Of a stretch of DNA of 64,000 bases, positions 46,227 through 54,759 are shown one piece after another (position 1 is the stretch's first letter; each line of letters opens with the position of its first letter). The position numbers and the translations under genes were made by a program. The notes beneath the pieces were generated by a model. It had not been told where the DNA came from and did no database searches. It saw nothing but the letters and a program-made list of their open reading frames with translations. Origin of the DNA: an alpha proteobacterium L41A (GTDB taxonomy: Bacteria; Pseudomonadota; Alphaproteobacteria; Caulobacterales; Caulobacteraceae); NCBI GenBank assembly GCA_000335735.1, contig AMYY01000008.1:35454-99453 (forward strand). Direction: 5' to 3'.

Positions 46227-47472
46227 GGCTGATGCTGTCCGCAAAGCTCGGATCGTTGCGGCGGCGTTCGAGCAGGAGTGGCGGGACATCGAGGTTCACG
46301 GGGTTCGCCCAGTTATTGCCGCGCCGTCCAAGCGACCGAAGCCCGCGCCGCCGCCTCCGGCGTCGCCAGCGGACAAGACGCTTCGCCAAGCATTCGAACT
46401 GTTTCGAACGGACCCCGCGAAGCACCGCTCTCGAAAGACTGACCTCCACTATCTCAACCTCATCGAACTGACGGCTGGGCTTTGGGGCGAAAGCCGCACG
46501 ATCCGCTCCATCGACCGCGAAGCGTCACGCGAGCTTCTCGATGTGCTCCTGTGGTTGCCCGCGAATGCCGAGAAGAAGTTCCCGAAGCTATCGCCTCTCG
46601 CAGCTTCGAGGATGGCGAAAGAGAAGGGCTTGACCGGGCGGCTCTCGCCCGCCTCGGTCAACGGCTACATGTGCAAGTTCCGGGCGGTGATGAACTTCTG
46701 CCAGAACGAGGGCTGGATCGAACGGAACCCAGCCAAGGGCCTTCAGGTCATCGACCGGGTGAGACGGCGGGATAAACGCCTCCCATTTTCCACCGAGCAG
46801 CTACGTCTGATCTTCAATGCGCCGATTTACCGAGGGTGCGTTGACGATTGGGCCGGATACTCCACGCCCGGCTACGCGCACCCGCGTCGCGGGCGGTTCT
46901 GGGTGCCCCTCATCGCCCTCTTCTCGGGCATGAGGATGAACGAGATTTGCCAGCTACACGTCGCGGACATCCATCGACTCGACGGCGTGGACTGCTTCTT
47001 CGTGACGGAAGGACCGTCAGACGCCGACAACGGGAAACGCCTGAAGACAGCGGCCAGCGAACGGTTCATTCCAATCCACCCCCAACTGGTCGAGATAGGG
47101 TTCATGACCTTCGTCGAGCAGCGGCGCACGGCTGGCGCCATTCGCCTATTCTCCGAACTTCAGAAGTCCAGCACGGGCTACTATAGCGACCCGTTCAGCA
47201 AGTGGTTTAGACGCTTCCTTGAGCGGGCTGGGGCGTCTCGTGAGAAGACCTGCTTCCACTCTTTCCGACATTGCTATCGGGATGCGCTGCGAGAAGCCCG
47301 TATCGAGCATGAAGTCGCTCTTGCCCTCGGAGGCTGGTCGTCAGCGAACGGAAACGAAAGCGGCGAAACCGCCGCTGCTTACGGTCGAGGCTATCGCGCC
47401 CAGACGCTGTATGAAGCCATGGGCCGGATAGCCTATCCCGAACTCGACCTGTCCCACCTCGTCAGGCACTGA
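46120..47472 (+). CDS. Tyrosine site-specific integrase (DUF6538 N-terminus)
   Basis: A 450-residue protein from TTG 46120. This start puts RGSTYYLRLRVPRPLAG at the N-terminus as in DUF6538 integrases; the open frame upstream is low-complexity and has no ATG. The core-binding domain spans about 70-200. The catalytic domain has FSGMRMNEICQL (Arg I, about 270), HSFRHCYRDAL (H-x-x-R, about 380) and the Tyr region TAAAYGRGY near 425, ending IAYPELDLSHL. It integrates and excises the island at tRNA-Ala. Its first 35 codons are duplicated in the right repeat arm. Confidence 0.92.
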   Translation: MIVRGSTYYLRLRVPRPLAGTIGKTHVMKSLGTGYRADAVRKARIVAAAFEQEWRDIEVHGVRPVIAAPSKRPKPAPPPPASPADKTLRQAFELFRTDPAKHRSRKTDLHYLNLIELTAGLWGESRTIRSIDREASRELLDVLLWLPANAEKKFPKLSPLAASRMAKEKGLTGRLSPASVNGYMCKFRAVMNFCQNEGWIERNPAKGLQVIDRVRRRDKRLPFSTEQLRLIFNAPIYRGCVDDWAGYSTPGYAHPRRGRFWVPLIALFSGMRMNEICQLHVADIHRLDGVDCFFVTEGPSDADNGKRLKTAASERFIPIHPQLVEIGFMTFVEQRRTAGAIRLFSELQKSSTGYYSDPFSKWFRRFLERAGASREKTCFHSFRHCYRDALREARIEHEVALALGGWSSANGNESGETAAAYGRGYRAQTLYEAMGRIAYPELDLSHLVRH

Positions 47473-47530
47473 TGACGAAGATGCGTTTGCGGGCAGTCAA
47501 CGAAACCACGGCTTCGGTCGTTAGCCGTAT

Positions 47531-48043
47531 ATGTTCCGACGCATTCACCGTCTCGCAGTCGCGTGTGCCGCAATAGTCCTTTTCGGATGTTCGAAGCCGC
47601 CTGAAGCGGCCCCGACCCCGGCGGGCTTCCATCGCATCGACGCGGTCGGTCCGTTTTCAGTGGCCATTCCTGATGGACTCACCCGCCTGCCTGTCATTGG
47701 CGTAGATACAGAGGTGGACGAGTTCGTAGGGGATGGTCTGCGCCTCGGTCTCTCGCATGGATCGTATGGTTCATTGCCGCCTCCACAGGTTGGATTGGTC
47801 GACCATTCGACCGGTGACCTTGAGGTCGATGGAAGGTCGGGGACGTGGGCAGCCTACGAGCGTAGTGCCGATCAGGTGGCTGATGGCCTTCCGCACGAAT
47901 GGATCGGCGCGGTTACAGCCCCCCCTCGCCGGGGTGCGGCTCCTGCGGAGCCTGTCGGGCTGACGATCTATCTATCCTGCCGCACGAAGCAGATTTGCGA
48001 AATCGGCCCCAAGGTGGCGGCAACGGTGCAGTTTGAGCGATAG
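47531..48043 (+). CDS. Small lipoprotein of unknown function inside the inverted repeats
   Basis: A 170-residue protein with a signal peptide and lipobox IVLFGCSKP (about residue 20). The body has beta-rich segments (GPFSVAIPDGLTRLPVIGV, GLTIYLSCRTKQICEIG). Its last codon bases and TAG stop (48041-48043) lie inside the right repeat arm, which starts at 48038. The C-terminus (VAATVQFER) looks natural, so the arm probably adjoined the gene end without truncating it. Function unknown; a lipoprotein riding with an integrase is unusual. Confidence 0.75.
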   Translation: MFRRIHRLAVACAAIVLFGCSKPPEAAPTPAGFHRIDAVGPFSVAIPDGLTRLPVIGVDTEVDEFVGDGLRLGLSHGSYGSLPPPQVGLVDHSTGDLEVDGRSGTWAAYERSADQVADGLPHEWIGAVTAPPRRGAAPAEPVGLTIYLSCRTKQICEIGPKVAATVQFER

Positions 48044-48144
48044 CCAGTGCCCAGAGACTTCATGACGTGCGTCTTGCCGATGGTCCCGGCCAACGGTCGA
48101 GGGACACGAAGACGAAGGTAGTAGGTCGATCCCCGAACGATCAA
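47968..48144 (-). pseudogene. Second copy of the integrase 5' end (right arm), truncated
   Basis: Starting at the TTG equivalent to 46120 (48144 here), the minus strand repeats the first 35 integrase codons (MIVRGSTYYLRLRVPRPL...), then leaves homology at 48037 and reads 22 unrelated residues antisense to the lipoprotein gene to a stop at 47968. It would be a 58-residue peptide. It becomes the front of a full integrase if the segment between the repeats inverts. Confidence 0.85.
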
Positions 48145-48371
48145 ACCTGACGATTGCCGCCGCCCATGAGGGGACCGTGGAGAGGGTCGAAGAGGCCATT
48201 CAGACGGTGTGTGCGACGAGGTGGTGCTACACCCGCTCGACGATGAACTGACTGTTGCCGCACGCTTTTTCGACGGTCGTTGAGATACCGTGTGACACAG
48301 CGTGGTGTCAGAATTATCGCCTGTTTCCGGCCAACCCCTTGATATAACAGGGATTGGTGGAGCCGAGGGGA
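48038..48371 (-). repeat. Right arm of the perfect 334-bp inverted repeat
   Basis: Reverse complement of 45893-46226 without a mismatch. It carries an inverted copy of the tRNA end (48355-48371), the integrase upstream region and the integrase start. Outside it (48372 on) the sequence is unrelated to the tRNA gene. The 181 bases from 48372 to 48552 contain no gene I can support. Confidence 0.97.
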
Positions 48372-48552
48372 TCGCATTGGGATCGGTTTCGTCGGTCATG
48401 GAAGGCTCTGCGACTCGGGCGTTGGAGCCGAGCAGCAGAGTCTGATGTCTGATGGCGGTCAACGTCCCGAACGGCGCCGCACGACCGTCTCTGACGTTGC
48501 CGCTCGGGTGGCCACAACATCAGCAAGCCATAGTCGATTGGCCACGTCCGGT

Positions 48553-49221
48553 TCAGGCGTGCGCGACGCCCTCCTGACGGCCTTCCTGAACCGTCTTCAG
48601 CGTGCGTGCGATGGTCGTCACAGTGGTCGTGGAGGCACGATGTAGGCGGGCGGTGCGACGGATGCCCAGCCCGTCGATCAACGACCTCCTGATCGCTTCC
48701 ACACGGTCGTCAGGCATAGGCTTCCGCCCGGACTTCTTGGCCGTTCGACGAAGCCCTGCGAGGATGCGCTCGCGAATCATGGCCCGCTCGAACTCCGCGA
48801 AGACGCCCAGCATCTGGAACATCATCCGGCCTGAAGGCGTCGAGGTGTCGAGGCCCTGCTGGTGCAGGTAGAGGTCCACATTTTTGGACTGGATGTCGTT
48901 CAGGAAAGCCACGAGGTCGGGGAGGCTCCGGCCGAGGCGGTCCACGCTCCACGCCATGATCTGCTCGAAGTCCTTGCGCGCCACGCCCTTGAGCAGCGCG
49001 TCGTAGCCGGGGCGCCGATCACGTCCCTTGACGCCAGAGATGCCTTCGTCGGTGAAGGTCGCGGTGACGGTCCAGCCCTGACGCTCGGCGACGGCCAGCA
49101 GATCGCGAAGCTGGTTCTCGACGGTCTGGTTCTTATCGGCCGTGCTCACACGGGCGTAGATCGCGACGCGCTTGGTCAGGGGTGTTCTCCGATTGCAGTT
49201 GGGAGAACGTAAGGGTCTCAT
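48553..49221 (-). CDS. Serine recombinase (resolvase/invertase family)
   Basis: About 222 residues. The resolvase domain begins RVAIYARVSTADKNQ with the catalytic serine and includes MAWSVDRLGRSLPDLV (about 85), DTSTPSGRMMFQMLGVFAEFERAMIRERI (about 125) and a C-terminal HTH (GIRRTARLHRASTTTVTTI). ATG 49221 is the first standard start, but family members usually begin right before KRVAIYARVS; a CTG at 49179 sits there with GGAGA 6-7 bases upstream and may be the real start. It could act at res or inversion sites, possibly including those near the inverted repeats. Confidence 0.92.
   Translation of the reverse strand: MRPLRSPNCNRRTPLTKRVAIYARVSTADKNQTVENQLRDLLAVAERQGWTVTATFTDEGISGVKGRDRRPGYDALLKGVARKDFEQIMAWSVDRLGRSLPDLVAFLNDIQSKNVDLYLHQQGLDTSTPSGRMMFQMLGVFAEFERAMIRERILAGLRRTAKKSGRKPMPDDRVEAIRRSLIDGLGIRRTARLHRASTTTVTTIARTLKTVQEGRQEGVAHA
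49184..49208. promoter_or_regulatory. Inverted repeat at the resolvase start
   Basis: GTTCTCC - 11 bases - GGAGAAC, overlapping the ribosome site of the possible CTG start of the resolvase. It may be an operator or a recombinase half-site pair. It is not an SOS box (no GTTC-N7-GTTC). Confidence 0.4.
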
Positions 49222-49235
49222 GGATCGGCAGAGCG

Positions 49236-49472
49236 TCAATCAGATCGGGCGAACGACCGCTCTTCCCTCGGCGCGATGAAGAGCCGGTCGCAGTCGTCAC
49301 CGCTGGTCAATGGGATGACCTCAAACTCTTCCCCTGCCGCCTCCACGGCTTCAGCGGCCAGTTCGTTGAACTCCTGCTCGAAGCCGGATCGGCGGAACAG
49401 CACCACGCCGTCCTTGGCGTCGAGCACTCCATACGCCGGGGAGCCTTCGAGAAGGGTGTTGAGCCGATCCAT
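49236..49472 (-). CDS. Small acidic protein, paralogue A
   Basis: A 78-residue protein (MDRLNTLLEGSPAYGVLDAKDG, then VVLFRRSGFEQEF and EAAGEEFEVIPL). It shares its layout with the protein at 49778-50011: PAY, KDG-VL, EF-x2-L, AGE-x-F and a late F-x-x-P. The ORF ends 14 bases before the resolvase ATG, so both lie in one unit. No known family; it looks like a small globular beta-alpha protein. Confidence 0.65.
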   Translation of the reverse strand: MDRLNTLLEGSPAYGVLDAKDGVVLFRRSGFEQEFNELAAEAVEAAGEEFEVIPLTSGDDCDRLFIAPREERSFARSD

Positions 49473-49512
49473 GTTCTTGGAAGGCGTGAGGCGTCGGATG
49501 GTTCAGAACGGC

Positions 49513-49716
49513 TCAGTTGGGAAGTGAGGCGACGATCCCGGCAGGCCGTCGTGCGGGCGCCGTCAGGCGCGGTCGCTCCGCTTCCAGTGCGGCAATGGCG
49601 TCGTATTGAAAGGCGAGTCGTAGATAGTGCTGACGATGCTCGACGACGAAGGTCTTGCTGGCCTGCTCTCGGGCCAGCGCAGCCCGCAGTCGATTATAGC
49701 TGGTCGGGAGACGCAT
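49513..49716 (-). CDS. Small hypothetical protein, 67 residues
   Basis: From ATG 49716: MRLPTSYNRLRAALAREQASK, then YLRLAFQYDAIAALEAERPRL. Helical and charged. It lies between the two paralogous small genes with gaps of 40 and 61 bases. No strong ribosome site was found, so the start is uncertain. Unrecognised. Confidence 0.45.
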   Translation of the reverse strand: MRLPTSYNRLRAALAREQASKTFVVEHRQHYLRLAFQYDAIAALEAERPRLTAPARRPAGIVASLPN

Positions 49717-49777
49717 GCGATCTGAACGCCGATCACAGGGCCGCGTTCCCCAACCGTTGTTTTCGAGGTGACTCCGC

Positions 49778-50011
49778 TCAGCGAGCATCAACCGCGTCCA
49801 GCGGCATGACGAACATCTGGCTGTAGCCTTGGCCGCCATCGCTCGTGGTGAAGACCACGAAGTCCTCTCCAGCATGATCAGCCGCCTCGCGCACCAGATC
49901 GCTGAACTCGTCGATGTGGTCGGGCTTGCCGATCAGCACGAAGCCGTCCTTGTCCCGCCGGATGTCGTAGGCGGGGTGATCCATCAGCAGCTTTTTCAGC
50001 AGCCGTCCCAT
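49778..50011 (-). CDS. Small acidic protein, paralogue B
   Basis: A 77-residue protein from ATG 50011 (MGRLLKKLLMDHPAYDIRRD, then KDGFVLIGKPDHIDEF, AGEDFVVFTTSDGG, MFVMPLDAVDA). It is clearly similar to the gene at 49236-49472 over its full length. First of a minus-strand run ending in the resolvase. Function unknown; paired acidic small proteins near recombinases can be antidotes or DNA mimics, but nothing proves this here. Confidence 0.6.
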   Translation of the reverse strand: MGRLLKKLLMDHPAYDIRRDKDGFVLIGKPDHIDEFSDLVREAADHAGEDFVVFTTSDGGQGYSQMFVMPLDAVDAR

Positions 50012-50568
50012 GGCTGGAGGAAAACACTGGTCATTATGACGGTCAAGCTGAGCGGTGTGCTCGAAATCAGATGGAAGCGGGCACAAAATATCGACTACGC
50101 CAGCACTGCGTTTGCGGGCCGTGAAACACAGCGATTTCCACCCCTGTTTTCGAGAACGGTCGTGGTGGGTTTTTCGAGCGATCTTCCAGCCGATGTCATC
50201 GCGATCTGGCTGAAGCCTCTGTCAGGATCGCAGCCAACCTCGCTCCGACTATGCCGCCAACTTCCAGCCCGATCTGGCGGCGGCACCCTTGGGCACAGGG
50301 GAAGAGAGAAGTTTTCCCCCTTTATCGGCTCTCCTAATAAGACCTCTATTAGCAAGTCCGTTAACGGGGGAAGTTCGGCTGGAAGACGGAGTGGTCGCTC
50401 CGCTCCTTCCAGAACCCTCGCTCACCACGTCGATTAATATGGCCGCCGCCAGTTCTCGACGGTTATAAGTAAGGATAGGTGGCGGACACCGTTGGAGGTC
50501 ATGTTCCAACGAGGATCAGCAGGTCGATCACGTCCGTCATCACAACCCTGACCTGACACGACCTCACT
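50012..50568. other. Gene-free region upstream of the primase-helicase
   Basis: About 557 bases with no convincing gene. It contains GGGGAA / TTCCCC (50298-50319) and CTAATA / TATTAG (50334-50352), two short inverted repeats next to a locally A+T-richer stretch. It lies between divergent transcription units and ahead of a replication-type gene, so it could hold a promoter or an origin. No iteron set was found. Confidence 0.4.
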
Positions 50569-53481
50569 ATGACAATCTATGAACCCATGTGGGCGAAGTA
50601 TTACGCCCCGAAACTGTCCGCGCACGAAATCAATCAGTTCCGCCGAGCGGAAACACGAGGCCCATCGCTGCTCCTCACCGACGTCATCCAACCAGAATCT
50701 TTCGATCCCAAGACCCGCCGCTACATGGCTGTCGCAAACCGGAAGGAGGTCCGAGGAAGAAATCATTTCCTGCGGGCCGAACTGGGAGAAGACCGAGCAG
50801 AGTGGGAACTGCAATGCCTCTTCACGAACGCCTTGCAAATGTCTTTCCCTTGGGAGGACGACTTCAGCCATCCGTCAGATCGTGTGGAGATCGCGCGCCA
50901 TCACATCATCACCATCGAATTCGATTCGATGAGCCTCCCCTTCTTCAAGCAGCAGCTTTCTTGGTTCCGTTTCGAAAAGAAGCCGACCGACAGCCCCATC
51001 GGCAAATTTCTTCGTCACCTGCGCGGCAAGTATGCCGACGTCGCGGGTCTGAATGTCACCTACTCCGGCAACAAGAGCTTCCACTACCACTTCGTCGTCG
51101 AGACCGCCTTGATCGCGGGGGCTGTGTCAGAGCCGCCGAGTGCGCGGCTTGGCTTCCAGAAGGCGTGGGACCGTTTGCGAGATGAGTTCATCACATCCAC
51201 CGATCTCATGGTCCCATCAACCGAACAACCGGATGAAAGCCTGCGGAACCCGGAAAATTTTCGGCGGCTTCCCAACGGCATGCGCCTGAACGACAAAGAA
51301 GATCACTTCTTCGGCGTGCCGGTTGGCGATGTGCTGATACAGGTCGTGATGTGGGAGCACCTGACGCTCCAGCGAAGCCGGGGCGGTAGTCAGACGCTTC
51401 TCGTTCCTGCCGATTTCTCGATGGCAGCACCAACGTCGGCCACGGCGCCTCGAACAGGCGGCACGCAGGTTCAGACATCCGTTCAGCCGGGCGAGGAGGC
51501 ATATTGCGCCGCCAAGCTCGAAGCGATCTTCAATGGCGTTGAGGCTTGGCCGAAGTTCGCGGGCTTCGACCGCTCACAAGGTGCCCTGCGGGCGCAGTTC
51601 TTCAACTCGCCCGGCGACAGGCACCCGGCGTCGATGATGCGATCCGACTTCGCAACCGTGCTTGTGCAAGGCGCCAATCCCGATGGCCTGACTAATGTCG
51701 ATGATGCGGGAGGCACTCTGATGCCTCGACTTCCGCGCCCACTCGGGGAGATGATGGAACTCTGGTCCGAAGAGCACCGGCAGCGTCAACTTGGCCCCGG
51801 CGGTCGGGTGCGGGCGCCGGTTGAACAGCAGTTCGCAGACTCTGCTACGACGAAGGTCGCTGCCACCAGCGCGCTCGGCGAGGTGATCAACGACCTCATC
51901 CCCAGCAAGATCAACCGACCGGGCGTCGATCTGCTGTGTGCGCCAGAGGGCATTAGCAAGTCGGGCACCTTGCTCGTGAACCTGCCTCGATATCACCGGC
52001 TTCTGTCTGGCCATGGTTTGCCGTCGTGGATCATGTTCGCTTCACCGACCTACGAGGGTGCGGAAGAGAAGGCTCAAGCCTTTCAGGACGCAATCAGGGT
52101 GGCCGACAAAGACCAGTTCGCTGCGGTCGCGCTGCCTTCGTTCTCCAGAATCTACGAGGAGGAGTTCGGTGGCCGTGGGACGGGCTACATCAGTCATACA
52201 GAAGCTGCCCGGTCGGGTTTCTCGTCTCGTTTCGACGCTATTGCCAAACTCCAGCCGAGGATCATGGAGCGCATTCGCAAACGCTATGCGGCTCTGCATG
52301 ACGCCTACGAGGGCCGCCACCCCATCTTCTTCACCGTTCATCCGGTGGCCCAATCGTGGGGCAGCGGTCCCGACAGCCGCTTGCTGCTTTCGCCGATGTT
52401 CTGGAACAATCCGTCACAACGCGCCTCGCTTCGGGCGGGGATGATGGAGGAGAGCCGCTTGGGCTTGCTGATCCACGACGAGATCGACGCCAAGAGCATC
52501 GTCGATGTGCACCCTGCCGAAACAGTCGCGGCGGTCAGCAGATTGACCGATGCCGCTGGCTGGACATCCAAGACGACGAAGGCTGACAAGTTCCGTGACC
52601 ATGAGCGACTTATGGGGCAGCTTCCACACTCACAGTTTGTGCCCTTCGAAGATGCATGCCGCATCGCCGAGGTGAGGGAGACGGATTGGGACGTCATCGC
52701 GGCGCATCCGGCCGGTGAGTATGGGCCGCGCTCAAACGGCTTCGAGAATATCTACGATCAGGCGGAAGAGCGTCACTGGTGCCTCCGCGCCCGCAACTGG
52801 GCGAATATCGCCGCCCACAAAACCCTCATCCTCACAACGGAGGCAGTGCCTGTCGCCTTGGCCGAACGCGCCGGTCTGTGGGACATTACTGCGCTCGACA
52901 CTCCGCTGATCGAGAAGGATCGGGTCGAAACTCACCCTTCGCGGTCTTTGAAATCATCGACGGCCGCCGAGCACGTCGCTGATTGGACGGCAGAAGCTGA
53001 AGCGGTCGGATGCGAGCTTTTCGCGATTGGCAACAAGCTCGACGCCCTCGAAAACACTCGCTCGCACATCGCCGCAAAAGGTTCGAACGATCTCATCGGC
53101 AAGCACATCATCCAGACGATGACGCTGATGACCCCGGACGAATATGCGCGCTATCAGGCCCTCAATGCGTGGACCGGCCGAGGTGACCTCGCCCGCCTCA
53201 AGCACATCGACGACATCAACCAATCCGCCGGGCGCAACCTCGGCTTCCGCGCGCCTCAAGCCGGGCCAAAGCCCAGCCACACGCTGCTGATCAACCGACG
53301 CCTGTTCGATTGCCTCGTTCCGCTGTTCAGCCACCTTCGCTACGATCTCGTCGATGCGACGGCGGCCCAGTCGCGCAAGAATGCTCGGAAACGCGGCCAG
53401 AAGGTTCTGCATCCGCTCCTGACCAGTGGAAGCCGTCAACTCCAACGAGTTAGAACTGCACTGACCGATCTCGCCGCCTGA
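50569..53481 (+). CDS. Predicted AEP-type primase fused to a degenerate SF2 helicase
   Basis: A 970-residue protein. The N-terminal third has landmarks of archaeo-eukaryotic primases: IITIEFDSMSL (about 122, acidic motif), VTYSGNKSFHYHFVVE (about 163, the S-x-H type motif) and NFRRLPNGMR (about 230, as the RLPGS region). The second half looks like an SF2 helicase: a degenerate P-loop CAPEGISKSGTL (about 465, SKS in place of GKT), SWIMFASPTYEGAE (Ia), LLIHDEIDA (about 640, Walker B-like), KTLILTTEA and INQSAGRNLGFR (about 885, motif VI-like). This could initiate replication of the element or serve a defence role. Domain calls are by eye; no close family recalled. Confidence 0.7.
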   Translation: MTIYEPMWAKYYAPKLSAHEINQFRRAETRGPSLLLTDVIQPESFDPKTRRYMAVANRKEVRGRNHFLRAELGEDRAEWELQCLFTNALQMSFPWEDDFSHPSDRVEIARHHIITIEFDSMSLPFFKQQLSWFRFEKKPTDSPIGKFLRHLRGKYADVAGLNVTYSGNKSFHYHFVVETALIAGAVSEPPSARLGFQKAWDRLRDEFITSTDLMVPSTEQPDESLRNPENFRRLPNGMRLNDKEDHFFGVPVGDVLIQVVMWEHLTLQRSRGGSQTLLVPADFSMAAPTSATAPRTGGTQVQTSVQPGEEAYCAAKLEAIFNGVEAWPKFAGFDRSQGALRAQFFNSPGDRHPASMMRSDFATVLVQGANPDGLTNVDDAGGTLMPRLPRPLGEMMELWSEEHRQRQLGPGGRVRAPVEQQFADSATTKVAATSALGEVINDLIPSKINRPGVDLLCAPEGISKSGTLLVNLPRYHRLLSGHGLPSWIMFASPTYEGAEEKAQAFQDAIRVADKDQFAAVALPSFSRIYEEEFGGRGTGYISHTEAARSGFSSRFDAIAKLQPRIMERIRKRYAALHDAYEGRHPIFFTVHPVAQSWGSGPDSRLLLSPMFWNNPSQRASLRAGMMEESRLGLLIHDEIDAKSIVDVHPAETVAAVSRLTDAAGWTSKTTKADKFRDHERLMGQLPHSQFVPFEDACRIAEVRETDWDVIAAHPAGEYGPRSNGFENIYDQAEERHWCLRARNWANIAAHKTLILTTEAVPVALAERAGLWDITALDTPLIEKDRVETHPSRSLKSSTAAEHVADWTAEAEAVGCELFAIGNKLDALENTRSHIAAKGSNDLIGKHIIQTMTLMTPDEYARYQALNAWTGRGDLARLKHIDDINQSAGRNLGFRAPQAGPKPSHTLLINRRLFDCLVPLFSHLRYDLVDATAAQSRKNARKRGQKVLHPLLTSGSRQLQRVRTALTDLAA

Positions 53482-53517
53482 CTTCGCGGGGCTATGACGG
53501 CAAACCTTCCTTGTCGG

Positions 53518-54756
53518 TTAGGCCCGCACTTCCATCAGTTCCTCGATGCGCGTGGTGTATCTTGGCGAACGGTTGTTGGCCCGCGTGGACCATGGCGTCA
53601 CCCGACGTATCCCCCCCGGCCGAAGCGTTCCTCGGCCGAAGCGAGCGTTCACCGCATCCAGTGCGGTCATCAACTTCTCCGACCTGACGGGATCAACGGT
53701 CGGCAGCAGATCGCGGGGTGCATCCTGTCGGGCCTGTAGGTCCAGCAGGATCACGCCCGCCTTGGCGTAGCGCGTATTTGGTTTCCACATCGACCGCCCG
53801 GCCGCGACAGCCTGACTGATGATCGCGAAGCTGTCGGCAGTCGGCTCGATCTCGAACGATCTCTGCCCGTGATACCAAGGGTCGCCATTGTGTGGATGGG
53901 TGTGGAAGAAGACCTGCATCGCGTTTGCGACCAGACCGTGCTGGCGACATTTCTCGGCCGCCCGACCAGCGTGGACTGCCAGAGCTTCTCGCATGTCGGT
54001 CCATGTCTCGACCGGTCGTCCGAACATCCGCGTCACCGCAGCCGTCTGCTTCTGATCCGGCGCCAGCGTGAGAGGCAGACAGGACAAGCCATTCAACTCG
54101 GCATGAGTCCTCTGCCCGGTGACCGTCATCAGCTTCCGCACATTCGCTGATGGCAGCGCAGCGAACTGCTCGACCGTGAAGACGCCGAGGTCGTTGAGCT
54201 TGGTCTGGTTGGCTCGACCGATGCCCCAGATTTCGTCGATGTGCATGGTGGCGAACGCCTCGCGGCGGGCGTCGATGTCGCTGAAGTCGGAGACACCGGT
54301 TGCGGTCTTCGCGTGCTTGTTCGCCAGCTTCGCCAACGTCTTGGTCGGCCCTATGCCGACACACGTCGGAATCTTGGTGATCTGACGCACCCGTTCTCGA
54401 ACCCGGCGGCAGTAATCCACCCTCGCGAAGGCGGTGAGGTCCAGAAACATCTCGTCGATGCTGTATGGTTCGACCCGCGCGAAATGGTCGGAGAGAACCT
54501 CGAAAACCCTTCGGCTCATGTCGCCATAAAGGGCGTAGTTCGAGGACTTCGCAACGACCTCGCGATACTCCGGCTTCCGCTTCGACAGGTGCCAGACCTC
54601 GCCCATCTTGATCCCGAGGGCCTTCGCCTCGGCCGATCTGGCGATGGCGCATCCGTCATTGTTTGACAGCACGATCACCGGCTTGCCGGTCAGGCTGGGA
54701 TCAAAGGCTCGTTCGCACGAGACATAGAAGTTGTTGCCGTCGATCAGGCCGAACAT
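53518..54756 (-). CDS. umuC: DNA polymerase V catalytic subunit UmuC
   Basis: A 412-residue Y-family polymerase of normal UmuC length. [18 protein letters not shown] at the start holds the first metal site and [13 protein letters not shown] (about 97) the second. [28 protein letters not shown] and the C-terminal [13 protein letters not shown] are UmuC-typical. It carries out error-prone translesion synthesis. It lies 3 bases after the umuD-like gene and converges on the primase-helicase. Caulobacterales chromosomes usually use ImuA-ImuB-DnaE2 for this, so this copy came with the island. Confidence 0.94.
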   Translation of the reverse strand: MFGLIDGNNFYVSCERAFDPSLTGKPVIVLSNNDGCAIARSAEAKALGIKMGEVWHLSKRKPEYREVVAKSSNYALYGDMSRRVFEVLSDHFARVEPYSIDEMFLDLTAFARVDYCRRVRERVRQITKIPTCVGIGPTKTLAKLANKHAKTATGVSDFSDIDARREAFATMHIDEIWGIGRANQTKLNDLGVFTVEQFAALPSANVRKLMTVTGQRTHAELNGLSCLPLTLAPDQKQTAAVTRMFGRPVETWTDMREALAVHAGRAAEKCRQHGLVANAMQVFFHTHPHNGDPWYHGQRSFEIEPTADSFAIISQAVAAGRSMWKPNTRYAKAGVILLDLQARQDAPRDLLPTVDPVRSEKLMTALDAVNARFGRGTLRPGGIRRVTPWSTRANNRSPRYTTRIEELMEVRA

Positions 54757-54759
54757 GGG

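Noticed and set aside
49184..49208. GTTCTCC/GGAGAAC repeat as an SOS box
   Set aside because: The alphaproteobacterial box is a direct GTTC-N7-GTTC; this is an inverted repeat with 11-base spacing.
50095..50509. Short minus-strand frames in the region upstream of the primase-helicase
   Set aside because: No ribosome sites, unlike-protein composition, mutually overlapping.
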